DNA from: Paenibacillus sp. CAA11
GTDB lineage: Bacteria > Bacillota > Bacilli > Paenibacillales > Paenibacillaceae
Length of the DNA: 64,000 bases
Direction of reading: 5' to 3'
Assembly: GCF_003060825.1 (NCBI RefSeq)
Contig: NZ_CP028922.1
Span: 3,145,001 to 3,209,000, forward strand
Shown here one piece after another: positions 46,236 to 53,645 of this stretch. The notes beneath the pieces were generated by a model that was given only the letters and a program-made list of their open reading frames with translations, ran no database searches and had not been told where the DNA came from. Numbering within the stretch: the first letter of the stretch is position 1; each line of letters begins with the position of its first letter. The position numbers were made by a program, and so were the translations under genes.

Positions 46236-47366
46236 CTATTCGAGAAAATCCTTCAGCCGTTTGCTGCGGCTAGGATGGCGAAGCTTGCGCAGTGCCTTCG
46301 CTTCGATCTGCCGAATCCGCTCACGTGTCACCCCGAATACCTTGCCGACTTCCTCCAATGTTCGGGTACGACCATCATCTAAGCCGAAGCGGAGTCGAAG
46401 CACATTCTCTTCGCGTTCCGTAAGCGTATCAAGTACGTCTTCCAGCTGCTCCTTAAGCAGCTCATAAGCCGCTGCATCTGCCGGAGCCATAGCCTCCTGG
46501 TCCTCGATGAAGTCACCCAGGTGTGAATCATCCTCTTCCCCGATCGGCGTCTCCAAGGAGACAGGTTCTTGAGCGATCTTCATAATCTCGCGTACCTTCT
46601 CAACGCTAAGTTCCATCTCGGCCGCTATTTCCTCCGGTGCAGGCTCACGGCCCAGCTCCTGAAGCAGCTGACGGGACACCCGAATCAGCTTGTTGATCGT
46701 TTCAACCATGTGTACCGGTATACGAATCGTTCTAGCTTGGTCCGCAATCGCCCGGGTAATGGCTTGGCGAATCCACCAAGTAGCGTAGGTACTGAACTTA
46801 AAGCCCTTGGAATAATCGAACTTCTCCACTGCTTTAATAAGTCCCATGTTGCCTTCCTGAATAAGATCCAAGAACAGCATTCCTCGGCCAACATAGCGTT
46901 TGGCAATGCTGACTACAAGACGCAGGTTCGCCTCGGCCAGACGACGCTTGGCCTCTTCGTCCCCTTTTCCAATCCGTTTTGCAAGCTCCACCTCATCATC
47001 CGCTGAGAGCAGTGGAACCCGGCCAATTTCCTTCAAGTACATCCGCACCGGATCGTTAATCTTGATTCCCGGCGGCAAGGACAAATCGTCATCAAAGTTG
47101 AAATCGTCCTGATCTCCGCCTTCTTGATCATCCCGTTTCCGAACGGATAGTTCCTCATCACTGTCGCCGGTAACATCTATACCGAGATCGCTTAATTGTT
47201 CAAAGAACTCATCCATTTGTTCTGGATCCTGGTCAAAAGGGGAGAGCTTTTCCATAATTTCCTTGTAAGTTAGAGAAGATCTCTTCTTACCGTTCTCAAT
47301 AAGCTGTTCCTTCGCTTGGTCCAGCGTCATTTCCGTTTCTAGTTCAGTATGCTGATCATTCGTCAT
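46236..47366 (-). CDS. sigA: primary sigma factor SigA (RpoD)
   Basis: Housekeeping sigma-70 factor of RNA polymerase. An acidic region 1.1-like N-terminus (about 1-80), region 1.2/2 with [14 protein letters not shown] and [13 protein letters not shown] (2.3-2.4, -10 recognition), region 3, and region 4.2 with the helix-turn-helix [15 protein letters not shown] (-35 recognition) are all intact. 376 aa, close to B. subtilis SigA (371). I chose the ATG at 47366 with GGAGG 11 nt upstream; a start 14 codons earlier is in frame but not typical. It lies 45 bp after dnaG, as in the classic macromolecular-synthesis operon. Confidence 0.96.
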   Translation of the reverse strand: MTNDQHTELETEMTLDQAKEQLIENGKKRSSLTYKEIMEKLSPFDQDPEQMDEFFEQLSDLGIDVTGDSDEELSVRKRDDQEGGDQDDFNFDDDLSLPPGIKINDPVRMYLKEIGRVPLLSADDEVELAKRIGKGDEEAKRRLAEANLRLVVSIAKRYVGRGMLFLDLIQEGNMGLIKAVEKFDYSKGFKFSTYATWWIRQAITRAIADQARTIRIPVHMVETINKLIRVSRQLLQELGREPAPEEIAAEMELSVEKVREIMKIAQEPVSLETPIGEEDDSHLGDFIEDQEAMAPADAAAYELLKEQLEDVLDTLTEREENVLRLRFGLDDGRTRTLEEVGKVFGVTRERIRQIEAKALRKLRHPSRSKRLKDFLE

Positions 47367-47411
47367 CTTTGGCGCTCCCTCCTCCCTAGAAACATCCGCA
47401 CCATCCAACGT

Positions 47412-49235
47412 TCACTGTCTCTCTAGGGCAATAATCTCACTTGCAATTTGTGCCGCACGCAAAAAGTCTCCGGCCCGCTCCGCCGCAATCATCTCTTCCT
47501 TCTTGCGGTCAATGCTGTTAACACGGGAGACTTTGCGAATTTCGCGAATGTAATCATCCAGCTCCTGTGTCGACCACTGCTGCGGCGTGTCCATCATCGC
47601 AATGGAACTCACGGTCTTCTCCAGCCGTTCATCCTGAAGTGAGGAAATGAAGCGGCTGGCATCCGGGGCCTTCTCTTCCGCATAATAAGCATATAGATAG
47701 GCGGCGATTGCCGCGTGTTCCTCAATATTAAAGCTGTCTCCAAGATGCTCGCTTACATAACGCGCTACCTCTTCATCCTGAAGCATAAGGGACAAGAGCC
47801 GCCGTTCTGCTGTATGATAAGCTGGCAATAGAACAGGCGCTTCCGCTTGCCTATTTTTATGCCTACCATTATTCCACCTTTTGGAGTTATTATCCCCTTC
47901 GCTTTGCTTTTTTTGCATGTTCTGCCTAAACTGATTGCACTCCTGCTTCAAGCTTTCGAAGGAGACCTGCAGCTCTGAGGATAATTCCTTCAAGTAAATT
48001 TCCCGTTCTGTCGGGGAAGTAAGAGGCGCAATGACTTCCATGGCCTCTTTGATATAGGCAACCTTGCCTGCATCTTCTAGAAGTATATGGTTTTTTTTCA
48101 GATATATAAGCTTAAATTTAACTGCTGAAACAGCGCCTTCTATAACTTGCCGTATGAAGCGCTCGCCGCCATGCTTCCGAATGAATTCATCCGGATCAAG
48201 CCCTTCTCCGCCCAGAACGGAGATTCTTACCTGAAACCCTGCCGATTCGAGAATAGGTATGCTCTTCATGGCTGCCGCCTGCCCTGCGCTGTCCCCGTCA
48301 TAGCAGACAATCACCTCATCCGCTAGGGACTTAAGTATGGCTGCATGGCTTTCTGTTAAGGCAGTTCCCATGGTCGCAACCCCATTATGAACGCCCGCTT
48401 CCCAAGCGCTGATTACATCGCCATAGCCCTCAAACAATACGACTTGGCCTGTCTTGCGAATCTCGTTCTTGGCCCGGTGCAAGTTATATAAGGTTCGGCT
48501 CTTGCTGAACAGCTTGCTCTCCGGCGAGTTCAAATATTTGGGCTGCCCCTCACCTAAAATCCGGCCCGCGAAGGCTATCGTCTTCCCGGTCCGATTATGA
48601 ATGGGGAATATCACTCTGTCCCGAAACCTGTCTACGAAGCCGGTACCGTTATTCTTAGAAGCAAGAAGCCCACCTCTCTCCATGGCCGTCAGGTCAAAAG
48701 AACGCTTCTCCAGAAATTGGACCAGCGTATCCCAACGGGCTGGAGCATACCCCACTTCAAACTGATCGATCATTTTGTCCGTAAAGCCGCGCCCTTTTAA
48801 ATATTCCATGGCCGGCTTGCCGTGCTCGGTATTCTTAAGCAGAAAATGGTACAGCTTGGCGGACCACTCGTTGGCCTGCAGCAGTGAATCTAGTTCAGGA
48901 TTCCGTGGAGCTGACGCTGCTCCTCCTCCGTCTTCATACGGAATATGTGCTTCCTCCGCCATAGTTCTGACAGCCTCTGGGAAAGTCAATCCTTCGATTT
49001 CCATCCTGAATTTGATGGCATTTCCACCCATGCCGCAGCCATAGCAGTGAAAGATCTGTCGTTCTGGAGTCACCGTAAAGGACGGTGTCTTCTCGGAATG
49101 AAACGGGCAAAGGCCCTTCATATATTTCCCCTGCTTCGTGAGATGAACATGCTTGCTGACCGTATCAACGATGTCATGCTGCCTTAGTACCGCCTCGATG
49201 ACTTCTTCCGGGATATTGCCGCGTCCGGTACTCAT
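47412..49235 (-). CDS. dnaG: DnaG, DNA primase
   Basis: Makes RNA primers for replication. N-terminal CHC2 zinc finger (CPFHSEKTPSF ... HCYGCG, about 43-68), catalytic RNA-polymerase/TOPRIM domain with EGYGDVISAWEAG and the CYDGDSAG metal motif (about 270-320), and a C-terminal helicase-binding region (about 460-607) that binds DnaC. Full length at 607 aa (B. subtilis 603). AAGGTGG lies 5 nt before the ATG. Operon with sigA downstream and yaiI upstream. Confidence 0.96.
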   Translation of the reverse strand: MSTGRGNIPEEVIEAVLRQHDIVDTVSKHVHLTKQGKYMKGLCPFHSEKTPSFTVTPERQIFHCYGCGMGGNAIKFRMEIEGLTFPEAVRTMAEEAHIPYEDGGGAASAPRNPELDSLLQANEWSAKLYHFLLKNTEHGKPAMEYLKGRGFTDKMIDQFEVGYAPARWDTLVQFLEKRSFDLTAMERGGLLASKNNGTGFVDRFRDRVIFPIHNRTGKTIAFAGRILGEGQPKYLNSPESKLFSKSRTLYNLHRAKNEIRKTGQVVLFEGYGDVISAWEAGVHNGVATMGTALTESHAAILKSLADEVIVCYDGDSAGQAAAMKSIPILESAGFQVRISVLGGEGLDPDEFIRKHGGERFIRQVIEGAVSAVKFKLIYLKKNHILLEDAGKVAYIKEAMEVIAPLTSPTEREIYLKELSSELQVSFESLKQECNQFRQNMQKKQSEGDNNSKRWNNGRHKNRQAEAPVLLPAYHTAERRLLSLMLQDEEVARYVSEHLGDSFNIEEHAAIAAYLYAYYAEEKAPDASRFISSLQDERLEKTVSSIAMMDTPQQWSTQELDDYIREIRKVSRVNSIDRKKEEMIAAERAGDFLRAAQIASEIIALERQ

Positions 49236-49283
49236 CTAAACCACCTTCATCTCTATTAACACGTAGATATTAATTCGCTATTC

Positions 49284-49733
49284 TTACACATTCTCCTGCA
49301 AATCATGTAAAAGTTTTGTCAACTTTTGTTGAAAAGCCTGTCTATGTTCCTCGGTAAAGGGCTTTGGCCCCTTGGAATGCTGTCCAGCTCTCCTTGCTTT
49401 CGCCTGAGTATGCCTTCGGTCAAGCAAATAATCAATATTGCCTTCATGATAGCTGTCTCCTCGCGGAGACAGCACGGCACAGGACTTGGCAATCGCAAGT
49501 GCTGCAAGTCCATAATCCTGTGTGATTAGAATGTCTCCTTTAACCAGGGTGTTGGCAATATACAGATCTGCACTCTGTGAGCTCCGATCCACACGGACGA
49601 CCTCCACCCCTTCTCCCCCTTGCAGCAAATGGTCAAAGGAGGATACCATAAGCACCGCGATCTCGAACAGGCTCGCCGTGGCTACAATCTCTTTCTTGAC
49701 CGGGCAGGAGTCGCCATCCACAACAATTCGCAT
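49284..49733 (-). CDS. yaiI: YaiI/YqxD-family protein (DUF188)
   Basis: About 149 aa with the family pattern IVVDGDSCPVKKEI at the N-terminus and LITQDYGLAALAI, DNIDYLLDRRHTQAKARRAG-like C-terminal part; conserved Asp residues suggest a PIN-like nuclease fold, but the activity is not established. It is the gene preceding dnaG in B. subtilis (yqxD). I use the ATG at 49733 (8 nt after AGGAG); an ATG three codons earlier is too close to it. A TATAAT at 49773-49778 is a weak promoter candidate. Upstream lies the glyQS scar. Confidence 0.85.
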   Translation of the reverse strand: MRIVVDGDSCPVKKEIVATASLFEIAVLMVSSFDHLLQGGEGVEVVRVDRSSQSADLYIANTLVKGDILITQDYGLAALAIAKSCAVLSPRGDSYHEGNIDYLLDRRHTQAKARRAGQHSKGPKPFTEEHRQAFQQKLTKLLHDLQENV

Positions 49734-49819
49734 GCCATTCACTCCTAGTCAAGTAACATTAAATATTTGTTTATTATATACGCTGCCCGGCATTAAAATC
49801 CTCCCGCTTTTAGCCGATA

Positions 49820-49959
49820 TTAAGACCAAATCAGCCTTCCAAAATCTGCGAGTAATGTAAGGCCATCATCAATGAAGGCAGGCAAAGCAAGGTGATTTGC
49901 ACGAACCGTCGGATTCATCGTCCCGCCCCCTTCTCCGTATCGTCAAGCTGGGATCTCAT
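49820..49959 (-). pseudogene. glyQS deletion scar: GlyQ start joined to GlyS end
   Basis: Two overlapping mini-frames follow the T-box. Frame one (49959-49915) has AAGGAGAGG before its ATG and reads MRSQLDDTEKGAGR, containing DTEKGAG. Frame two (49918-49820) begins MNPT and continues VRANHLALPAF to LTLLADFGRLIWS. GlyQ proteins read DTEKGAGTMNPMTFLR near residue 25, and GlyS proteins end in a segment like VRANRLALL...ADFSRLV. A single missing base separates the first two. So about 2.9 kb from early glyQ to late glyS appears lost, and residual frames have drifted. No functional synthetase is encoded here. Confidence 0.62.
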
Positions 49960-50018
49960 AGCGTCCTCTCCTTAAACAAATAGTATTTAACATCTGCTTG
50001 CAACCATATCTGGACAGC

Positions 50019-50269
50019 AAAAAAGCCCCCATCTCTACGCCTGCTAATGCAGACGTAGGGACGAGAACTTATATCCCGCGGTTCCACCCTACTTAGCCCG
50101 CTAACGCTTCACGAGCCCACTTTTTACGTTCATAACGCGCTCCAGGGACGCCATATTAACGAAATCTTCCGTTAGCCGGGCTCTCACCATTCCCGGATCG
50201 CTGGTTTGGAATTAGTACTTTTCGCTACTTTCCCGTTCACTGCGCGTGAATTTCTCCATAAGAGAAGTA
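50019..50269 (-). promoter_or_regulatory. T-box leader (tRNA-sensing), likely glycine-type
   Basis: On the minus strand the T-box sequence AGGGTGGAACCGCGGG is at 50075-50090, preceded by a Stem I region (GGGAAAGTAG, GGTGAGAGCC) and followed by a terminator hairpin (CTACGtCTGC-ATTA-GCAGgCGTAG, 50035-50058 with flanking pairs) and a T6 run (50019-50024). In TATGGCGTCCCTGG a GGC followed by G fits a glycine specifier, but the choice is a guess supported mainly by the location beside recO, where glyQS sits in Bacilli. Whether downstream genes still respond is unknown. Confidence 0.9.
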
Positions 50270-50275
50270 TCCATT

Positions 50276-50304
50276 ATCATAAGGGATTTTTTGAATTACG
50301 TCAA
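50276..50304 (-). promoter_or_regulatory. promoter of the T-box transcript
   Basis: TTGACG (50299-50304), 17-bp spacer, TATGAT (50276-50281) on the minus strand. The -35 overlaps the recO stop codon; the transcript would begin near 50269 at the T-box leader. Confidence 0.78.
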
Positions 50305-51047
50305 ATTTGATATTTGTCTAGCTGATCCAGGAAGTTCCTGGATTTGAGCGGGATACCTAGCTGCACATCCATGAGTGCCCGCATGATAGCTTTAAGCTCC
50401 GTTTTGGTTGCATCTTTGACTTCAACGTTGCCAAGCCGCCTAAGGTCCAGACGACCAAACAGTCTAAGCAGCTTCATGGCCGTCTGGGATGGTTTCATTG
50501 CGGCGGGATCGTGATGTTTACACCGTCTGCATAGAATGCCGCCTAGCTGCGGGCTGAACCATTCTGTCTCCTCACCGCTTCCGCAGGAGACACAAGCCTC
50601 AAGCTCTGGGCCATATCCCGCTGCCTGAAGCATCTTCATCTCGAATAAATGAATAACAATCTGCGGGTCTTTGCCTCCGTCTAATGCTTCCAGGCACGCT
50701 TTCAGCTGGCTGAACCAAAATGAGCCGACCTCTTCATCCTGCAAGATCCGGTCCAGCAGCTCGCAGGCATAAGATGCATAGGCAGCTAAAACTAAATCCT
50801 CACGAAGAGCATGATGTGATTCGATAATCTCTCCAGCATTCAGCGTGCCTAATCCAGTGTTCCTAAAAAAAACATATTGGCCGTAAGTAAACGGCTGGGT
50901 TAACGCAGCATGACGGCTTTTCGACTTTTTGGCTCCCCGGACGAGCACTCCCACTTTGCCGCTTTCTTCTGTACAAAGTGTGATAATCTTATTGCCTTCC
51001 CCATAATCCATGCTCCGTATAACAATTCCTTCAACTCTGTATAGCAT
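50301..51047 (-). CDS. recO: RecO, recombination mediator protein
   Basis: Loads RecA on SSB-coated DNA in the RecFOR pathway. N-terminal OB-fold (YRVEGIVIRSMDYGEGNKI), then a helical domain and a zinc-binding C-terminal part (CVSCGSGE ... LCRRC). I use the ATG at 51047, giving MLYRVEGIV, 248 aa, the usual RecO N-terminus; GGGGAG precedes it. A longer reading to 51194 overlaps yqzL and is not family-like. Located between era-yqzL and the T-box. Confidence 0.92.
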   Translation of the reverse strand: MLYRVEGIVIRSMDYGEGNKIITLCTEESGKVGVLVRGAKKSKSRHAALTQPFTYGQYVFFRNTGLGTLNAGEIIESHHALREDLVLAAYASYACELLDRILQDEEVGSFWFSQLKACLEALDGGKDPQIVIHLFEMKMLQAAGYGPELEACVSCGSGEETEWFSPQLGGILCRRCKHHDPAAMKPSQTAMKLLRLFGRLDLRRLGNVEVKDATKTELKAIMRALMDVQLGIPLKSRNFLDQLDKYQI

Positions 51048-51096
51048 GAACTCTCCCCTGGCCGGTGTCCGAAGGGAGGGTACGCTATGATTGCTT

Positions 51097-51234
51097 TTAG
51101 CCCTCCGCTTCTTCGGGAACCAGCTCTTCAGATAAGTCGGCTTCTTCCTCTGGACGCGCTCCGACCTCTTTGTAAAGCAAGTATGCGTCGACATCTCCAG
51201 TCATCGAAAAATACTTCCACGAAAAATCTCGCAT
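51097..51234 (-). CDS. yqzL: YqzL-like small protein
   Basis: 45-aa peptide MRDFSWKYFSMTGDVDAY and on, with an acidic tail (EEEADLSEELVPEEAEG). The pattern DFSWKYFS..G..DAYLLYKE matches the short YqzL proteins encoded between era and recO in Bacilli. AAGAAAGGGTG is upstream, a weaker site than average. No function is known. Confidence 0.8.
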   Translation of the reverse strand: MRDFSWKYFSMTGDVDAYLLYKEVGARPEEEADLSEELVPEEAEG

Positions 51235-51341
51235 TCGTATTCACCCTTTCTTCGGAAATGACACTTGCCATTTACAAGAATAGGATGTACCCGAAGCCGA
51301 CATCTATGCGTTGGAATAACTCCCAGTATAATCGCCTGAAA

Positions 51342-52244
51342 TTAAACATCCTTGTGGAAACCAAGGTCTCTCAAAATCCGTTCCTGATTGCGCCAATCCT
51401 TCTTTACCTTAACCCATAACTCCAGGAAAATTTTAGAACCTAACAGATTCTCCATATCCTTGCGGGCCAGCTTGCCGATTTCTTTCAGCAGAGCGCCTTG
51501 CTTGCCAATGATAATTCCCTTTTGCGAATCGCGCTCTACGTAAATAACCGCAGAAATCTGAACTACGCCATTCTCCTGTACTCTCATATCCTCTATCGTC
51601 ACCGCAATGGAATGGGGAACCTCTTCCCGCGTCAAATGCAGAATTTTCTCCCGAATTAGCTCTGCACATACAAATTGCTCCGGGTGGTCCGTAATCTGGT
51701 CGTCCGGATAATATTTAGGTCCCTCAGGCAGATACTTGCCAATCTGGTCAAGCAGGGTATTCACATTGTTGCCAAGCATAGCAGAAATCGGTACAATTTC
51801 AGCAAAATCGTGCAATTTGCGGTACTCTTCAATCAGTGGAAGCAATTCTTCCGGTTGAACCTTATCGATCTTATTCAGTACCAAGATCACAGGCGTTCGT
51901 AGATCCTTCAGCCGCTGAATGATAAAGCGGTCTCCTCCGCCAAAGCCTTCCGAAGCATCGGCTAGAAATAGTACGGCTTCCACTTCCCCAAGTGCATTCA
52001 GCGCGGTCTGATTCATGAAGTCACCCAGCTTGGATGTCCTTTTGTGAATTCCTGGTGTGTCCAAAAAGACGATCTGAAGCTCGTCTGAAGTATATACTCC
52101 GTGTATTTTATTCCGCGTCGTTTGCGGCTTGTCGGACATGATGGCAATTTTCTGGCCGATCACATGATTCATCAATGTGGATTTACCTACGTTAGGCCGG
52201 CCGATGATGGCTACAAATCCGGATTTAAACTTGTGGTTAGACAT
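51342..52244 (-). CDS. era: Era, ribosome-assembly GTPase
   Basis: Essential GTPase that binds the 3' end of 16S rRNA during 30S maturation. G motifs: [10 protein letters not shown] (G1, near residue 14), DTPGIH (G3), LNKIDKV (G4); a C-terminal KH domain (about 215-300) contains [15 protein letters not shown]. 300 aa. ATG at 52244 with AGGAG 10 nt upstream; the ATG/TTG seven codons earlier is disfavoured. Follows cdd, as in B. subtilis. Confidence 0.96.
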   Translation of the reverse strand: MSNHKFKSGFVAIIGRPNVGKSTLMNHVIGQKIAIMSDKPQTTRNKIHGVYTSDELQIVFLDTPGIHKRTSKLGDFMNQTALNALGEVEAVLFLADASEGFGGGDRFIIQRLKDLRTPVILVLNKIDKVQPEELLPLIEEYRKLHDFAEIVPISAMLGNNVNTLLDQIGKYLPEGPKYYPDDQITDHPEQFVCAELIREKILHLTREEVPHSIAVTIEDMRVQENGVVQISAVIYVERDSQKGIIIGKQGALLKEIGKLARKDMENLLGSKIFLELWVKVKKDWRNQERILRDLGFHKDV

Positions 52245-52292
52245 GAATGGGTATCTCCTATCCAATAAAATTCCTTAAATTACGCTGCCTGC

Positions 52293-52712
52293 TTAGTATT
52301 GCTTCTTGGCCTCATCAAGATGTACAGGAACAAATGCATGCGGTAGCAGCTCTCCGAGCGTGGTCTCCCGCAAGTTCCCTTTCATATTGCCGAGAATCAC
52401 CGGCATATCCGGCCCGCAGAGCTCAATTAATACTTGGCGGCATACACCGCACGGAACGATAGGCTCGTCTGTATCCCCTACAACAGCCAGCGCTTTGAAA
52501 TTTCCGGGGCGTCTTCCATCTGCAATCGCCCGAAAAACCGCTGTACGTTCAGCACAATTGGTTGGACCATATGCGGCGTTCTCCACATTACATCCATGAT
52601 GAACGGAACCCTGGTCATCCAGTAAGGCTGCACCTACAGCAAAGTTGGAATAAGGAACATAAGCTGTAGCGCGTGCTTTCACGGCTTCCTGCATCAAATC
52701 CGAATGATTCAT
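52293..52712 (-). CDS. cdd: cytidine deaminase
   Basis: Deaminates cytidine and deoxycytidine in pyrimidine salvage. Zinc-binding motifs HGCNVENAAYGPTNCAERTA (Cys plus catalytic Glu) and PCGVCRQVL (two Cys) are intact; 139 aa is normal for the tetrameric type. AGAGGTG lies 7 nt before the ATG. Located between dgkA and era, the same place as in B. subtilis. Confidence 0.95.
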   Translation of the reverse strand: MNHSDLMQEAVKARATAYVPYSNFAVGAALLDDQGSVHHGCNVENAAYGPTNCAERTAVFRAIADGRRPGNFKALAVVGDTDEPIVPCGVCRQVLIELCGPDMPVILGNMKGNLRETTLGELLPHAFVPVHLDEAKKQY

Positions 52713-52773
52713 TTAAATACACCTCTTTTGATGTAATGAAACGCAAGGTTTTAGACTAATGTCAAATAATCGC

Positions 52774-53148
52774 TTATCCCAAACCAAGCTTGCTTAGAAC
52801 AGGCTCATAAAATAAAACGGCTCCGATCAATACGGCAAAAATTGCCGCGACCAGAACCGCTCCCGCCGCCGTGTCCTTGGCCGCCTTTGCAAGCTGCTTC
52901 CAATCTGAAGTCACCAGATCAACCACCGACTCAAGGGCAGTGTTCACCAGTTCAAGTGAAATGACCAGACAGATCATCAAGAGCAGAACAGCCCACTTCA
53001 CGGCAGATAGCTGGAAGAAGGCCGCCGCGCCTATAGCCAAAACGGCAGCAACAAGATGGATTCGTAGGTTCCGCTGCGTCCTAATTCCATACCATATGCC
53101 AGATGCTGCATAGCGGAAGGTGAATCTCTCCGCAGGACGCCGCTCCAT
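52774..53148 (-). CDS. dgkA: DgkA, undecaprenol/diacylglycerol kinase
   Basis: Small membrane kinase with three helices (about 30-50, 53-75, 98-120). The conserved Glu/Asn segment ELVNTALESVVDLVTSDW matches the active site of the family. Gram-positive members phosphorylate undecaprenol, recycling the lipid carrier for wall synthesis. 124 aa. Its ATG overlaps the ybeY stop as TGATG, so the genes are coupled. Confidence 0.9.
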   Translation of the reverse strand: MERRPAERFTFRYAASGIWYGIRTQRNLRIHLVAAVLAIGAAAFFQLSAVKWAVLLLMICLVISLELVNTALESVVDLVTSDWKQLAKAAKDTAAGAVLVAAIFAVLIGAVLFYEPVLSKLGLG

Positions 53149-53645
53149 CAGCGCACAAGTCCCACTTGAGCAAGGACCGCTTCCTGCTTGCCCATCATTT
53201 CCGCTTCACTTTCTGCATCCTGATGATCATACCCAAGCAAATGAAGGAACCCGTGCACGAAGAGAAATCCTATCTCCCGATCCAGAGAATGACCGTATTC
53301 TTCACTTTGTGCCTTCGCCCGCTCAACGGAGATAATAATGTCCCCAAGAACCACCGGAAGCTCCTCAGTCTCTTCGCCTTCCTCAAGCTCATAGACGATT
53401 TCCAGCTCCTCATCCAGCGACTCATTCATCGCAAAAGACAGTACATCCGTTGGCCGATCAATTCCGCGATAATCACGGTTCAGCTCATGAATTTGTGCAT
53501 CATCAACAAAGGTAAGAGCCACTTCGCCGTCAGCAACCCCCTCGGCCTCCCCTGCTTTCTGCAGAAGAGTATCCAAGATATCGATCAACTCCTGGCTAAT
53601 TTCAAACTGTTCCTGATCATTGCTCCAAGCCAGACTCAAACTCAT
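53148..53645 (-). CDS. ybeY: YbeY, endoribonuclease for rRNA maturation
   Basis: Zinc-dependent endoribonuclease in 16S rRNA maturation and quality control. The HGFLHLLGYDH motif supplies the three zinc ligands (H131, H135, H141), and TDVLSFAMNE is the other family hallmark. 165 aa, near B. subtilis YqfG size, with an acidic insertion at about 85-97 (ELEEGEETEELP). The start overlaps the yqfF stop (ATGA), and the end overlaps dgkA. Confidence 0.94.
   Translation of the reverse strand: MSLSLAWSNDQEQFEISQELIDILDTLLQKAGEAEGVADGEVALTFVDDAQIHELNRDYRGIDRPTDVLSFAMNESLDEELEIVYELEEGEETEELPVVLGDIIISVERAKAQSEEYGHSLDREIGFLFVHGFLHLLGYDHQDAESEAEMMGKQEAVLAQVGLVR

Noticed and set aside
49750..49800. Mini-frame MPGSVYNKQIFNVT with a GGGAGG ribosome-binding site before yaiI
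   Set aside because: Only 14 codons and no recognisable similarity to YqfL or CcpN; could be the stub of another lost gene but unsupported.
51048..51194. Longer start of recO
   Set aside because: The extra residues are an out-of-frame reading of yqzL, which itself is a good gene.
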